Source: BS750m-G69 sp964441235 (GTDB taxonomy: Bacteria > Fidelibacterota > UBA2242). Taken from it: DNA of 64,000 nt. Under the pieces are notes generated by a model, which saw only the letters and a list, made by a program, of their open reading frames with translations, searched no databases and was not told the origin of the DNA. Where the stretch lies: positions 1 to 64,000 of the forward strand of contig CAYTUQ010000006.1 in the NCBI GenBank assembly GCA_964441235.1, read 5' to 3'. Position 1 is the stretch's first letter. The number at the start of each line of letters is the position of its first letter. Position numbers and translations under genes: made by a program. This document shows, in pieces, positions 1 through 8,381 of this stretch.

Positions 1-79
1 TTCTTAAAGATAAGGGCGTCTTTTGCTTAGTTCCATACTAATGTCGGAAGAACCAAAATTGATAATTAAACTAATGTCT

Positions 80-1720
80 TCACGGCAAATGTTTCGAATA
101 CCATATAGGATTAGATAAAGCAAATTTATCTTTTTGTGTATAAACTTCTACTCTAAGATAACCTCTCTCGGGAAGATTATTTAATTGGATTGAGAGTGTT
201 TTAGTAGAATAACCCGAAATTGAAATGTTTTGATATAGAAATTCTTGTCGCTTATCAATATTTCCGAGAATGAGTTTCAAGCTCTTTAGATCACCAAAAA
301 ACTTAGTCGAATTTGCCGTAATATTAGCTGATGTGGGTACAGATGATAGTTCCTCACCTATTGACGCTTTGTGAACACTATCATCATGAATAGTAAAGTT
401 TACAAAAGGTCCGTTCGATGTAATTACTTGACCTTTTTTAAGGTCATTAATTAGATTTTCAACTCCATTGGTGATTGTTGATTTAACAGCGGTTAAATGT
501 TCACCGAAAATTTGATAATTATGCTCGTGCAGTTTCCACATTGGAAATTTCACCTGTCTGAAACGATTGAAATTTCCATGTGAATCATTTCCCGCATAAA
601 TATATTTTTTCTTACCTTTTAATATTTGCTGAATCCACTTTTTCTTTCCATTTATGAAATCTTCCTTGAGAGATCCGTTCATAATCTGGTAACCGGAAAG
701 TCTTTTGTGAGAATCCCACTGGCTCCATACACCTCGTTTGATAAAAAACTTCTGCAATATCGGAGGTTTAGCTTGAGGATGAGCAGCAAAAGCCATACTG
801 TCTTTTTGGAGATTATCAAGGATTCTGGCATAATGGTTTTCTGAAGATTTACTGATAAGTTTCTCAAACCCATCTCCACTACCGAAGTAGAATTCAGAAC
901 TGTTTAAGACGGCCATATGAACATTTTTGCCTAAACCATTATCAACAGAAATTTCTTCCCCCGGGATTATTAAGAAATTATTGAAATTATTAAGTGATTT
1001 TATTTGTTTGCGGGATTTTTTCCATTTTGTTAATTCAGGGTCATTTTTTGTCCAGGAATCGGGAATGTCATCAAGGTCATAGGAGTGATCAGTCAAAGCA
1101 CAGAAAGATATGCCCATAGTTTCTGCCAATGTGCTTATGTTTTCTGCTGGGATTCCAAATTCAACCTGGTCTTCTGTCCAGGACGAGTGGCAGTGCAGGT
1201 CGCCCCAAATCCATTCAGCAGGAGACGGCAGTGGTTCTGAATCTATGTAGGTTTTAAAATTTCCATTTGAGAGAGTTGAATAATTGTCATTTTTTACTAT
1301 GTAAACATGATTTTTGATTTTTATAGAGGCAATACATTCAACTTCAAGCCAATGATCTTTAAACTGATTTACATTAATATTATAAATTTTACTGAACCAT
1401 TTTTTAGATATTGTGATATTTTCTGAAAATGAAAGTGTTTGTAGAATTTGCTTTGTCTGCGGGAAACTAATAATTAGAGTTACCTCGAAGAGAGTTACAG
1501 GATGGAGGTCACTATCTTTTATTAGCAGCATTACGGATAAGAAATCAGTCTGTATTCGGTATGGTAAATCGAATATGATTTCAGGCTGTTTTTTATACAG
1601 CCGCCCGGTAAAAAAAGGTAAACGGTAATGGATTTCTGCGTAAAGGAAAATTGGCAGCAGTAATGTTGCAACTGTAAAAAAATGTTCTGTATTAAAAGGT
1701 GTTATAAAAAATTCTCTCAT
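80..1720 (-). CDS. PHP-domain metallohydrolase, CehA/McbA-like, membrane-anchored
   Basis: Predicted metal-dependent hydrolase of the PHP superfamily (phosphoesterase-type), closest in layout to the CehA/McbA family. Seen: a hydrophobic N-terminal segment (about residues 12-30) that probably anchors it; PHP motif I 'GDLHCHSSW' with H176 and H178; 'ALTDHSYD' with D211/H212; a Glu in 'PGEEIS'; 'AAHPQ' around residue 318; and 'GNDSHG' near residue 390, which together supply the expected His/Asp metal ligands. The first ~165 residues and last ~130 look like beta-rich accessory regions. At 546 residues it is longer than minimal PHP enzymes but normal for CehA/McbA-type proteins. It is divergent from efp, with ~165 bp between them. 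The substrate cannot be told from sequence. Confidence 0.8.
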   Translation of the reverse strand: MREFFITPFNTEHFFTVATLLLPIFLYAEIHYRLPFFTGRLYKKQPEIIFDLPYRIQTDFLSVMLLIKDSDLHPVTLFEVTLIISFPQTKQILQTLSFSENITISKKWFSKIYNINVNQFKDHWLEVECIASIKIKNHVYIVKNDNYSTLSNGNFKTYIDSEPLPSPAEWIWGDLHCHSSWTEDQVEFGIPAENISTLAETMGISFCALTDHSYDLDDIPDSWTKNDPELTKWKKSRKQIKSLNNFNNFLIIPGEEISVDNGLGKNVHMAVLNSSEFYFGSGDGFEKLISKSSENHYARILDNLQKDSMAFAAHPQAKPPILQKFFIKRGVWSQWDSHKRLSGYQIMNGSLKEDFINGKKKWIQQILKGKKKYIYAGNDSHGNFNRFRQVKFPMWKLHEHNYQIFGEHLTAVKSTITNGVENLINDLKKGQVITSNGPFVNFTIHDDSVHKASIGEELSSVPTSANITANSTKFFGDLKSLKLILGNIDKRQEFLYQNISISGYSTKTLSIQLNNLPERGYLRVEVYTQKDKFALSNPIWYSKHLP

Positions 1721-1821
1721 ATATAATTTAATCTAAAATAACTTTATGACATCCCAAAGAAATTTGATAGATTGATTACGCCATTGTCATTGAAAGCAGC
1801 TGTTTTTAAAGGAAAAATTGG

Positions 1822-1850
1822 TTGACACTTATATAACCAACCCGTAAATT
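1822..1850 (+). promoter_or_regulatory. Sigma70-like promoter for the efp-xerD operon
   Basis: A TTGACA hexamer (1822-1827) is followed after exactly 17 bases by TAAATT (1845-1850). The -35 is a perfect match to the housekeeping consensus and the -10 matches at four of six positions. It lies 37-65 bases upstream of the efp GTG start, in the divergent gap with the PHP gene, and faces the long plus-strand operon. Confidence 0.6.
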
Positions 1851-1886
1851 CCACTCTCAAAGTAGGGTGTATTGAAAGGGGGATTA

Positions 1887-2447
1887 GTGGCAACAACATC
1901 AGATATTCGGAATGGTCTAATTATAAATTACAATGGCGATCTTGTAAAGATTATTGAATTTCAACATGTAAAGACTGCCAGGGGTGGTGCACGTGTTCGC
2001 ACAAAATTCAAAAATATTCGCACTGGTCAGGTAATTGATAATACGTTTCGGTCTGGTGAAAAGATCGAGGTTGTTCGGCTTGAAGCAAAAGAGATGCAAT
2101 ATCTCTATAAAGACGGGCCTAATTATATTTTTATGAATAATGAAACGTATGAACAAATTCCGCTTTCCGAAGAGATTTTCAAAGAAGCCTCTCAATTTGT
2201 AAAGGAGAATGATGTAGTTAAAATCCTTTTCAATGATGATACACCAATTGATATTGAAATCCCTATATTTGTCAATTTAGAAGTGTCGGACACAGAACCC
2301 GGGATAAAAGGGGATACAGTATCTGGCGCTTCAAAACCTGCTGTACTTGAAACCGGATATACCGTACAGGTACCTTTGTTTGTTAATGAAGGTGATAAAA
2401 TTCGTATTGATACACGAGCTGGGTCCTACTGTGAGCGTGTTAAATAA
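1887..2447 (+). CDS. efp: Translation elongation factor P
   Basis: EF-P, which binds between the ribosomal P and E sites and relieves stalling at polyproline stretches. The reading frame is open from a TTG at 1872, but the family's usual N-terminus ('ATTSDIRNGL') begins at the GTG at 1887, which has an AAAGGGGG ribosome binding site just upstream; this gives 186 residues, the normal length. The N-terminal KOW-like domain carries the modification loop 'VKTARGGA'; the tip residue is Arg at position 32, where E. coli EF-P has the beta-lysylated Lys34. The C-terminal OB domains end with 'VNEGDKIRIDTR' and 'YCERVK'. It is first gene of the operon with accB, accC and others. Confidence 0.95.
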   Translation: MATTSDIRNGLIINYNGDLVKIIEFQHVKTARGGARVRTKFKNIRTGQVIDNTFRSGEKIEVVRLEAKEMQYLYKDGPNYIFMNNETYEQIPLSEEIFKEASQFVKENDVVKILFNDDTPIDIEIPIFVNLEVSDTEPGIKGDTVSGASKPAVLETGYTVQVPLFVNEGDKIRIDTRAGSYCERVK

Positions 2448-2462
2448 ACGAGAGGGATGGCA

Positions 2463-2936
2463 ATGAAATCATCAAAAATACTTGAATTAGTAAAAATCCT
2501 TGAGTCTCATGATATTGCTGAAATAGAAGTTTCCCGATGGGGGAAGAAAATACGTATTGCTAAAATGGTCTCGGGGAGAAATACACCGAAGACTGTTAAC
2601 ATGATATCCGAGGATGTAAATAAATCTGCCCAGCCGCAATTTGTGGAAGTAGCGAGTATTTCCGAAACCCAGCCTGAGATTTCTAAAAGTGAAGAGAAAA
2701 AGGGGATTGAGATCAAGACGCCAATTGTCGGTACTTTTTACAAGGCACCTTCACCTGACGCTGATCCATTTGTTAAAGTTGGAGACCATATCTCAAAAGG
2801 ACAGGCTTTGTGTGTAATTGAAGCAATGAAAATTATGAATGTAATTGAGTCTGAGGTTACAGGCAAAATTGTTAGAGCGCTTGTCGAGAATGCTCAACCG
2901 GTTGAATATAATCAAACACTCTTCATTGTCGAATAA
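2463..2936 (+). CDS. accB: Acetyl-CoA carboxylase biotin carboxyl carrier protein
   Basis: BCCP, the biotin-bearing swinging arm of acetyl-CoA carboxylase, which makes malonyl-CoA for fatty-acid synthesis. The C-terminal ~80 residues form the biotinyl domain with the canonical 'EAMKIMN' motif; its Lys is the biotinylation site. The N-terminal part and the Ser/Glu/Lys-rich linker are typical. Two ATGs are possible, 2457 and 2463; the AGAGGG ribosome binding site at 2451-2456 abuts the first and is correctly spaced only for the second, so 2463 is preferred (157 residues). It lies 15 bases after efp and 36 bases before accC, so it is co-transcribed. The carboxyltransferase genes accA and accD are not in the window. 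Confidence 0.95.
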   Translation: MKSSKILELVKILESHDIAEIEVSRWGKKIRIAKMVSGRNTPKTVNMISEDVNKSAQPQFVEVASISETQPEISKSEEKKGIEIKTPIVGTFYKAPSPDADPFVKVGDHISKGQALCVIEAMKIMNVIESEVTGKIVRALVENAQPVEYNQTLFIVE

Positions 2937-2972
2937 TCTTGATGAAGAGAGAGTCAATTTAAAAGATAAATT

Positions 2973-4328
2973 GTGATAAAAAAGATCCTTATTGCAAATA
3001 GGGGCGAAATAGCACTTAGAATTATACGAGCTTGTAAGGAGTTAAATATTCCTACTGTTGCTATTTATTCTACTATTGATTCCCTCTCATTACATGTACG
3101 TTTTGCTGATGAAGCTGTATGCATAGGACCAGCAAATAGTCAGGATAGTTATTTAAAACAATCCCAAATCATCGGTGCTGCTGAAGTTACTAATTCTGAC
3201 GCTATTCACCCTGGATACGGGTTTTTAGCCGAGAATGCGGATTTTGCACAGATGTGTGAGGATAATGAGATATATTTTATCGGTCCTAAACCCGAAGTGA
3301 TAAGAAAGATGGGCAATAAGGCACAGGCAAGATCAACGATGATAAAAGCTGGTATTCTGGTTATTCCTGGCAGTGAAAGTGTATTGCCTGATTTCAAGAC
3401 TGCTAAAAAAGTGGCAGATGAAATTGGATATCCTGTAATTTTGAAGGCGAGTGCCGGTGGTGGTGGTCGAGGAATGAGGATTGTACGTGAACCCTCCGAA
3501 CTTGAGAATGCCTTTTTAATGGCTGGTGAGGAAGCAAGATTAGCTTTTGGTAATCCTGATCTATATATTGAGAAACTTATTGAGGATGCAAGGCATATTG
3601 AAGTCCAAATTCTGGGTGATAATTTTGGGAATATTGCCCATTTGGGTGAACGTGAATGCTCAATTCAGAGACGCCATCAGAAGTTGATTGAAGAATCTCC
3701 ATCACCGGTAGTTAATCAAAATATGCGGGAAAAAATTGGAAAAATTGCTGTCAAAGCCGCAAAAGCAGCAAATTATTCAAGTACTGGAACTGTAGAATTC
3801 CTTTTAGATAAGAATGAAAATTTTTATTTTATGGAGATGAATACGAGAATCCAGGTAGAACATCCTGTAACAGAAATGGTGACTGGAATTGACATTTTAA
3901 AGGAGCAGGTTGATTTAGCCTGTGGGAAGAAGCTACCGGAATGGTTAAGGAAATTTAAACTAAGGGGGCATGCTATTGAATGTAGAATAAATGCCGAAAA
4001 CCCTTATAAAAATTTTAGACCATCGCCTGGTAAAATAACTTCATTTCATGCGCCCGGTGGACCCGGTACAAGAATGGATACCCATGTTTACGCTGGCTAT
4101 GAAATCCCTGCAAATTATGATTCACTCCTGGGAAAATTGATCACGCATGGCAGAGATAGAGAAGAAGCTCTTGCCCGAATGGAACGTGCATTGGAAGAGA
4201 CTATTATTGAAGGTGTCTCTACATCAATTCCTTTTCACCAGGCTATTTTGCGTGATAGTTCATTTCGTTCAGGAGATTTTAATACTGGATTTTTAGATTC
4301 TTTCGAACTTACAAAAGAATTAAATTAA
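2973..4328 (+). CDS. accC: Acetyl-CoA carboxylase biotin carboxylase subunit
   Basis: Biotin carboxylase, which carboxylates the biotin of BCCP using ATP and bicarbonate. Seen: N-terminal 'KKILIANRGEIALR', the ATP-grasp glycine loop 'SAGGGGRGMRI' near residue 165, the 'GERECSIQRRHQKL' segment, and 'EMNTRIQVEHPVTE', which holds the catalytic Glu and Arg. The length (451) is that of AccC rather than the longer pyruvate, propionyl- or methylcrotonyl-CoA carboxylase subunits. The start is a GTG at 2973, where the conserved N-terminus begins. It directly follows accB, the usual accBC arrangement. Confidence 0.96.
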   Translation: MIKKILIANRGEIALRIIRACKELNIPTVAIYSTIDSLSLHVRFADEAVCIGPANSQDSYLKQSQIIGAAEVTNSDAIHPGYGFLAENADFAQMCEDNEIYFIGPKPEVIRKMGNKAQARSTMIKAGILVIPGSESVLPDFKTAKKVADEIGYPVILKASAGGGGRGMRIVREPSELENAFLMAGEEARLAFGNPDLYIEKLIEDARHIEVQILGDNFGNIAHLGERECSIQRRHQKLIEESPSPVVNQNMREKIGKIAVKAAKAANYSSTGTVEFLLDKNENFYFMEMNTRIQVEHPVTEMVTGIDILKEQVDLACGKKLPEWLRKFKLRGHAIECRINAENPYKNFRPSPGKITSFHAPGGPGTRMDTHVYAGYEIPANYDSLLGKLITHGRDREEALARMERALEETIIEGVSTSIPFHQAILRDSSFRSGDFNTGFLDSFELTKELN

Positions 4329-4341
4329 GGAGGTTTTTTAA

Positions 4342-4719
4342 ATGAATGTACCTGATAATTTAAAATATACTAAAAACCATGAATGGGCGTTGATTGATGG
4401 AGATAATGCTACTATGGGTATTACAGATTATGCCCAGAGTGAATTAGGTGATGTTGTTTTCATAGAACTTCCAGCTGTGGGAGATACTGTCTCGAAAGGT
4501 GATGCTATTGGCACTATCGAGGCTGTTAAAACTGTAGCTGATGTTTATACTCCTGTCTCCGGAGAAGTAGTGGAAATTAATGAAGCATTAAATGATGCTT
4601 CCGAATTGGTTAACAAGGACCCCTATGGCGAGGGATGGATTGCTAAAATTAAAATATCAGATTTATCTGAGATTGATGGTTTATTAGACTCCGAAGATTA
4701 TAAAAAATTGGTAAGTTAG
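4342..4719 (+). CDS. gcvH: Glycine cleavage system H protein
   Basis: Lipoylated carrier of the glycine cleavage complex, which shuttles the aminomethyl group between the P, T and L proteins. The lipoyl-lysine motif 'GTIEAVKTVADVYTP' is intact, and the family signature 'YTKNHEWA' and 'GITDYAQSELGDVVFIELP' are clear. The length of 125 is typical. It has a strong AAGGAGG ribosome binding site 8 bases upstream of the ATG. It sits 13 bases after accC and 3 bases before gcvPA. Expression with a biotin carrier operon is a plausible grouping of two swinging-arm systems, but that is inference. Confidence 0.96.
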   Translation: MNVPDNLKYTKNHEWALIDGDNATMGITDYAQSELGDVVFIELPAVGDTVSKGDAIGTIEAVKTVADVYTPVSGEVVEINEALNDASELVNKDPYGEGWIAKIKISDLSEIDGLLDSEDYKKLVS

Positions 4720-4722
4720 TTT

Positions 4723-6063
4723 ATGCATTATATTCCAAATACTGCTGAAGTTGAAAAAGAGATACTCCAGGCAATCGGTGTAAAAAGGTTTGAAGACTTG
4801 CTTGTAAATATTCCTGAGGGATTTTTAAAGAAGTGCCAAATAAATCTTCCGTTCCCTCTTTCAGAAATAGAAATCTCTAAGCATATAGAGAATCTTGCTG
4901 GTATAAACAAACATTCTGGAAATACAGTTTCTTTTCTTGGAGGAGGAGCGTATGACCACTTTGTTCCTGCCGTAGTAGATTTTTTAATAAGTCGTTCTGA
5001 ATTCTATACGGCATATACTCCTTACCAAGCTGAGGTCAGCCAGGGGACTCTCCAATCAATTTATGAATATCAGTCTATGATATGTCAACTTATGGATATG
5101 GAAGTTGCCAATGCTTCCCTTTACGATGGAGCAACCGCTCTTGCTGAAGCAGCAATTATGAGCGTGAATATTACCAGAAGAAACAAAGTTTTAATTTCAC
5201 CACTTATAAACCCACTTGTTATAGATGTACTTCGAACTTACTTATATAATAGAGCAGTTGAGATTGAGCTATTACCGGAGTCCAATGGTTTAACGGATTT
5301 TACAGACCTTACGGATAAGTTAGATGATAAAGTAGCAGCTCTCCTTGTGCAATCTCCAAATTTTCTCGGTAATATTGAAAATCTCAATGGTATAAATAAA
5401 ATATTAGAAGATAATAAATCTTTATTTGTTACTTATGTTGATCCTATTTCACTGGGTATACTTAAATCTCCTGGTGAGTTAGGAGCGGATATTGCAGCAG
5501 CTGAAGGACAGCCTCTTGGAATTCATCAATCTTTTGGTGGTCCCTATCTCGGAGTTTTTGCTGCAAAAAAATCACTGGTTCGTAAAGTGCCAGGTCGTAT
5601 TGTTGGGGAAACTGTTGATGTTGATGGTAAACGTGGATATGTTTTAGTTCTTCAAACTCGAGAGCAACATATACGTCGTGAGCGAGCTACTTCAAATATA
5701 TGTACTAATCAAGGTCTAATGGCATTAGCAGCAACGATTTATCTCTCATTAGTCGGGAAGAAGGGTTTGAAACAGGTGGCAAATTTGTGCCTAAATAACA
5801 GTCACTATTTATGTGGAAAGATTGCCCATCTTAAGGGATTTGATTTACCGTATAAAAATATACCGTTTTTTAAAGAATTTGTTGTGAAAACTCCTGTACC
5901 TGCAAAAAAAATTATTGATGCTGGAGTCGAAAAAAATATATTTTCAGGCATTGATTTGGGAATTTACCGACGAGAATGGGGAAATTATTTGCTTATTGCG
6001 GTAACAGAAAAAAGAACTTGCCAAGAAATAGATGATTTTGTAAAATATTTGTCTAAATTTTAG
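4723..6063 (+). CDS. gcvPA: Glycine dehydrogenase (decarboxylating) subunit 1
   Basis: The alpha-type half of the two-subunit P protein that decarboxylates glycine. Seen: 'HYIPNTAEVEKEIL' at the N-terminus, 'FLGGGAYDHFVPAVVDFL', 'YTPYQAEVSQGTLQSIYEYQ', 'YDGATALAEA' and 'RTREQHIRRERATSNICTNQ', all hallmarks of GcvPA. The length (446) is normal. GcvPA is catalytically dependent on GcvPB, which carries the PLP-binding Lys; no gcvPB, gcvT or lpd is present here, so the rest of the complex must be elsewhere. It begins 3 bases after gcvH. Confidence 0.95.
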   Translation: MHYIPNTAEVEKEILQAIGVKRFEDLLVNIPEGFLKKCQINLPFPLSEIEISKHIENLAGINKHSGNTVSFLGGGAYDHFVPAVVDFLISRSEFYTAYTPYQAEVSQGTLQSIYEYQSMICQLMDMEVANASLYDGATALAEAAIMSVNITRRNKVLISPLINPLVIDVLRTYLYNRAVEIELLPESNGLTDFTDLTDKLDDKVAALLVQSPNFLGNIENLNGINKILEDNKSLFVTYVDPISLGILKSPGELGADIAAAEGQPLGIHQSFGGPYLGVFAAKKSLVRKVPGRIVGETVDVDGKRGYVLVLQTREQHIRRERATSNICTNQGLMALAATIYLSLVGKKGLKQVANLCLNNSHYLCGKIAHLKGFDLPYKNIPFFKEFVVKTPVPAKKIIDAGVEKNIFSGIDLGIYRREWGNYLLIAVTEKRTCQEIDDFVKYLSKF

Positions 6064-6067
6064 GTGT

Positions 6068-6820
6068 ATGAAAGTATTTAAGAAACTTACAAAAATTGCT
6101 CAAGAAAAAGGCGGCGGATATTTCGTTCTCATCGATCCTGATACACGAAAGAATGATGAATTAAGGGAATTTGTAAAGGAGATATGTTACAGGGGTGTTG
6201 ATGCAATTTTAGTTGGTGGAAGCCTGATTATTAATGGTGATTTTCAGAGTTCCCTGAATCTTGTAAAAGAAGTCAGTACGGTTCCTATTATCATTTTTCC
6301 TGGATCTTTACAGCAATTGTCACCTAATGCCGACGCGATTTTGTATATTTCATTGATCAGTGGCAGAAACCCGAACTATCTTTTTGGTGATCTTGTCATT
6401 GCGGCGCCTTTTATTCGTAAAATGGGTATTGAACCTATTTCAACGGGGTATATGTTATTTGAATCCGGTGGAACAACAACGGCAGAATTTATAAGCAATA
6501 CTAAGCCACTTCCAATCAATAAACCCGAGATTGCGATGGCTCATGCCCTTGCAGCACAATATATGGGCATGGACACAGTTTATCTTGAAGCAGGAAGCGG
6601 TGCAGCTAATTCAATTCCAGTAAAGATTGTTAAAGCCGTAAGCAGCTATATAGATATTCCTGTTATTACCGGAGGTGGTATAAGAACAGCGGAAGATGCA
6701 AGATCAAAAGTAGAAGCCGGAGCCACCTTTGTCGTCACTGGAAATGTCCTGGATGACCCTGGAAATTTTGAGATGATCGATGAATTTATTCGTGCCATCC
6801 ATTTCAAGGAATTTTCTTAG
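6068..6820 (+). CDS. Geranylgeranylglyceryl phosphate synthase family protein (PcrB/GGGPS)
   Basis: TIM-barrel prenyltransferase of the GGGPS family, which joins a polyprenyl diphosphate to sn-glycerol-1-phosphate through an ether bond, the first committed step of archaeal-type lipid synthesis. Seen: 'FVLIDPDTRK' on strand 1 (Mg/diphosphate Asp), 'DAILVGGS', 'YLEAGSGA', 'PVITGGGIRTAEDA' and 'VTGNVLDD', which make up the glycerol-phosphate and phosphate-binding loops. The 250-residue length fits the larger group II enzymes known from archaea and some Bacteroidetes/FCB bacteria rather than the short Firmicutes PcrB. It is embedded in the operon (4 bases after gcvPA, 1-base overlap with gmhA). 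Prenyl chain length and the true product cannot be read from sequence. Confidence 0.9.
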   Translation: MKVFKKLTKIAQEKGGGYFVLIDPDTRKNDELREFVKEICYRGVDAILVGGSLIINGDFQSSLNLVKEVSTVPIIIFPGSLQQLSPNADAILYISLISGRNPNYLFGDLVIAAPFIRKMGIEPISTGYMLFESGGTTTAEFISNTKPLPINKPEIAMAHALAAQYMGMDTVYLEAGSGAANSIPVKIVKAVSSYIDIPVITGGGIRTAEDARSKVEAGATFVVTGNVLDDPGNFEMIDEFIRAIHFKEFS

Positions 6821-7422
6821 TGGCTGATAAAGGTTTAGTATTTCCCCTTAAAAGAAATATAATTGCCCAGTTAGAGGAAAGTGCAAGCGTAAAGCGCGAG
6901 TTAGCAGTTTCTGGGATTGGTTTTATTGTTTCAGCAGCTGAATTGATGATAAAGACTATAAAATCAGGTGCGAAGATTCTACTGTGTGGCAATGGAGGTA
7001 GTGCGGCTGATTCCCAGCATCTTGCCGCTGAACTGGTTTCCAGACTGAAGTTGGAAAGAGCAGCTATACCGGCAGTTGCATTAACTACTAATACTTCTAC
7101 ATTGACCGCTATTGCAAATGATTATGATTTTTCTCAGGTCTTTGTAAGACAGATTGAGGCATTTGGCAGGAGAAACGATCTTCTTATTGGAATCAGTACA
7201 AGTGGCAATTCGGAGAATGTATTAAAAGCGGTTGATTATGCTCGTGAAAAGGGATTAAAGACAATTGTGATGACTGGTGGGAATGGTGGAAAATTAGCCG
7301 GTAAAGCAGATGTTGATATTATTGTTCCATCTGAAGATGTTCAGCGAATTCAGGAATCTCATATAACAATTGGGCATATTTTGTGTGATTTGTTAGAACA
7401 ATCCATTTTTATAAATAGATGA
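6820..7422 (+). CDS. gmhA: D-sedoheptulose 7-phosphate isomerase (SIS domain)
   Basis: Phosphoheptose isomerase, converting sedoheptulose-7-phosphate to D-glycero-D-manno-heptose-7-phosphate for lipopolysaccharide or surface-glycan heptose. The SIS-domain motif 'LLCGNGGSAADSQHLAAEL' is the GmhA signature, followed by 'GISTSGNSENVLKAV' for phosphate binding and 'VPSEDVQRIQESHITIGHI' near the C-terminus, all characteristic. The length (200) is usual. The start is a GTG at 6820 that overlaps the previous stop by one base (TAGTG), showing translational coupling to the GGGPS gene. The rest of the heptose pathway is not in the window. Confidence 0.93.
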   Translation: MADKGLVFPLKRNIIAQLEESASVKRELAVSGIGFIVSAAELMIKTIKSGAKILLCGNGGSAADSQHLAAELVSRLKLERAAIPAVALTTNTSTLTAIANDYDFSQVFVRQIEAFGRRNDLLIGISTSGNSENVLKAVDYAREKGLKTIVMTGGNGGKLAGKADVDIIVPSEDVQRIQESHITIGHILCDLLEQSIFINR

Positions 7423-7437
7423 TAGTAGATACCTTGA

Positions 7438-8328
7438 ATGCTGAAGATAGTTCAAGATTTTATAAATTATTTAAAGATAGAACGCAACCTCGCCAATAAT
7501 ACTGTCGATGCTTATCGAAATGACTTGGAACGATACAGTCAGTTTTTATTAGATAGGCAGATATCAAATCCAAAATCAATTTCACTTTCTGATATTCAGG
7601 ATTTTATTAATTGTCTCACAGAATTGGGTTTGTCAGCAAGCAGTTTAGCCAGGAACTTTTCTTCTATTCGCTCTTTTCACAAATTTATGGTATCCGAGAA
7701 TTTAACTGAAGCAGACCCAACTGAGTTGCTTCAAACTCCAAGACTACCCCGACGGTTACCGCATGTTCTGGATTTACCTGAGATTGAGCTTATTCTCAGT
7801 AAAATTGATGTTACAAAAAATAAAGGAATTCGAGATAAGGCAATTATTGAGACTTTGTATTCTACCGGAGTTCGCGTATCAGAACTAATTGCAATTAAAA
7901 TGCAGGATGTTTTTTTACATCAGAAAGTTTTAAGAGTTTTTGGGAAAGGTTCAAAGGAGAGAATAGTTCCATTCGGAAACAGAGCTTCTAAAGAGATAAA
8001 GAATTACATTACTGCTGTTCGTTCTCTCCTTGCCAGATCGCAAAAAACTAAAGAGTTTCTATTCCTGAATATGAGAGGTGCTCCTCTATCAAGAATGGGG
8101 GTCTGGAAAATTATTCAAGAGTACGTCCGGCTTGCAGGTATTAGAAAAAAGATAAGTCCTCACGTTTTCCGACACTCTTTTGCGACTCATCTCCTGGAAG
8201 GCGGCGCAAACCTCAGAGATGTTCAGGAAATGTTAGGGCATTCCGATATATCAACTACTCAAATATATACTCACCTTGACAGAGAGTATCTTATAGAGCA
8301 GCATCGAACATTTCATCCGAGGTGGTAA
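7438..8328 (+). CDS. xerD: Site-specific tyrosine recombinase XerD/XerC
   Basis: Housekeeping tyrosine recombinase that resolves chromosome dimers at dif with FtsK. The N-terminal SAM-like core-binding domain ('FINYLKIERNLANNTVDAY') occupies residues 1-~90. The catalytic domain shows Arg in 'TGVRVSEL', Lys in 'GKGSKERIVPFG', His-x-x-Arg in 'SPHVFRHSFATHLLEGG', His in 'MLGHSDISTT' and the nucleophile Tyr in 'QIYTHLD'. At 296 residues it matches XerC/XerD exactly. The call as XerD over XerC is by overall look only. It ends the operon and converges with the next gene on a perfect palindrome. Confidence 0.9.
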   Translation: MLKIVQDFINYLKIERNLANNTVDAYRNDLERYSQFLLDRQISNPKSISLSDIQDFINCLTELGLSASSLARNFSSIRSFHKFMVSENLTEADPTELLQTPRLPRRLPHVLDLPEIELILSKIDVTKNKGIRDKAIIETLYSTGVRVSELIAIKMQDVFLHQKVLRVFGKGSKERIVPFGNRASKEIKNYITAVRSLLARSQKTKEFLFLNMRGAPLSRMGVWKIIQEYVRLAGIRKKISPHVFRHSFATHLLEGGANLRDVQEMLGHSDISTTQIYTHLDREYLIEQHRTFHPRW

Positions 8329-8339
8329 TGAATCTCTTT

Positions 8340-8372
8340 AGACCTGTCAGGTTTTCAAAACCTGACAGGTCT
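8340..8372. terminator. Perfect 16-bp inverted repeat between convergent genes
   Basis: Arms at 8340-8355 and 8357-8372 are exact reverse complements around a single C; the arm reads AGACCTGTCAGGTTTT. It lies between the xerD stop and the stop of the opposing exoprotein gene and has T-runs on both sides of the centre, so it could fold in either transcript and serve as a bidirectional terminator. From memory, the same kind of palindrome occurs as a dispersed repeat in FCB genomes, so it may be a mobile repeat recruited as a terminator. Confidence 0.6.
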
Positions 8373-8381
8373 AATTTATTA

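Noticed and set aside
1..79. Short minus-strand frame ending near base 4, reading like a protein tail
   Set aside because: It overlaps the end of the PHP gene in another frame and is too short to judge; the PHP protein ends normally at its own TGA.
7438..8328. xerD as the integrase of a mobile element
   Set aside because: It has XerC/D length and all catalytic residues and sits at the end of a housekeeping operon with no att-like flanks; a dif-type role is more likely.
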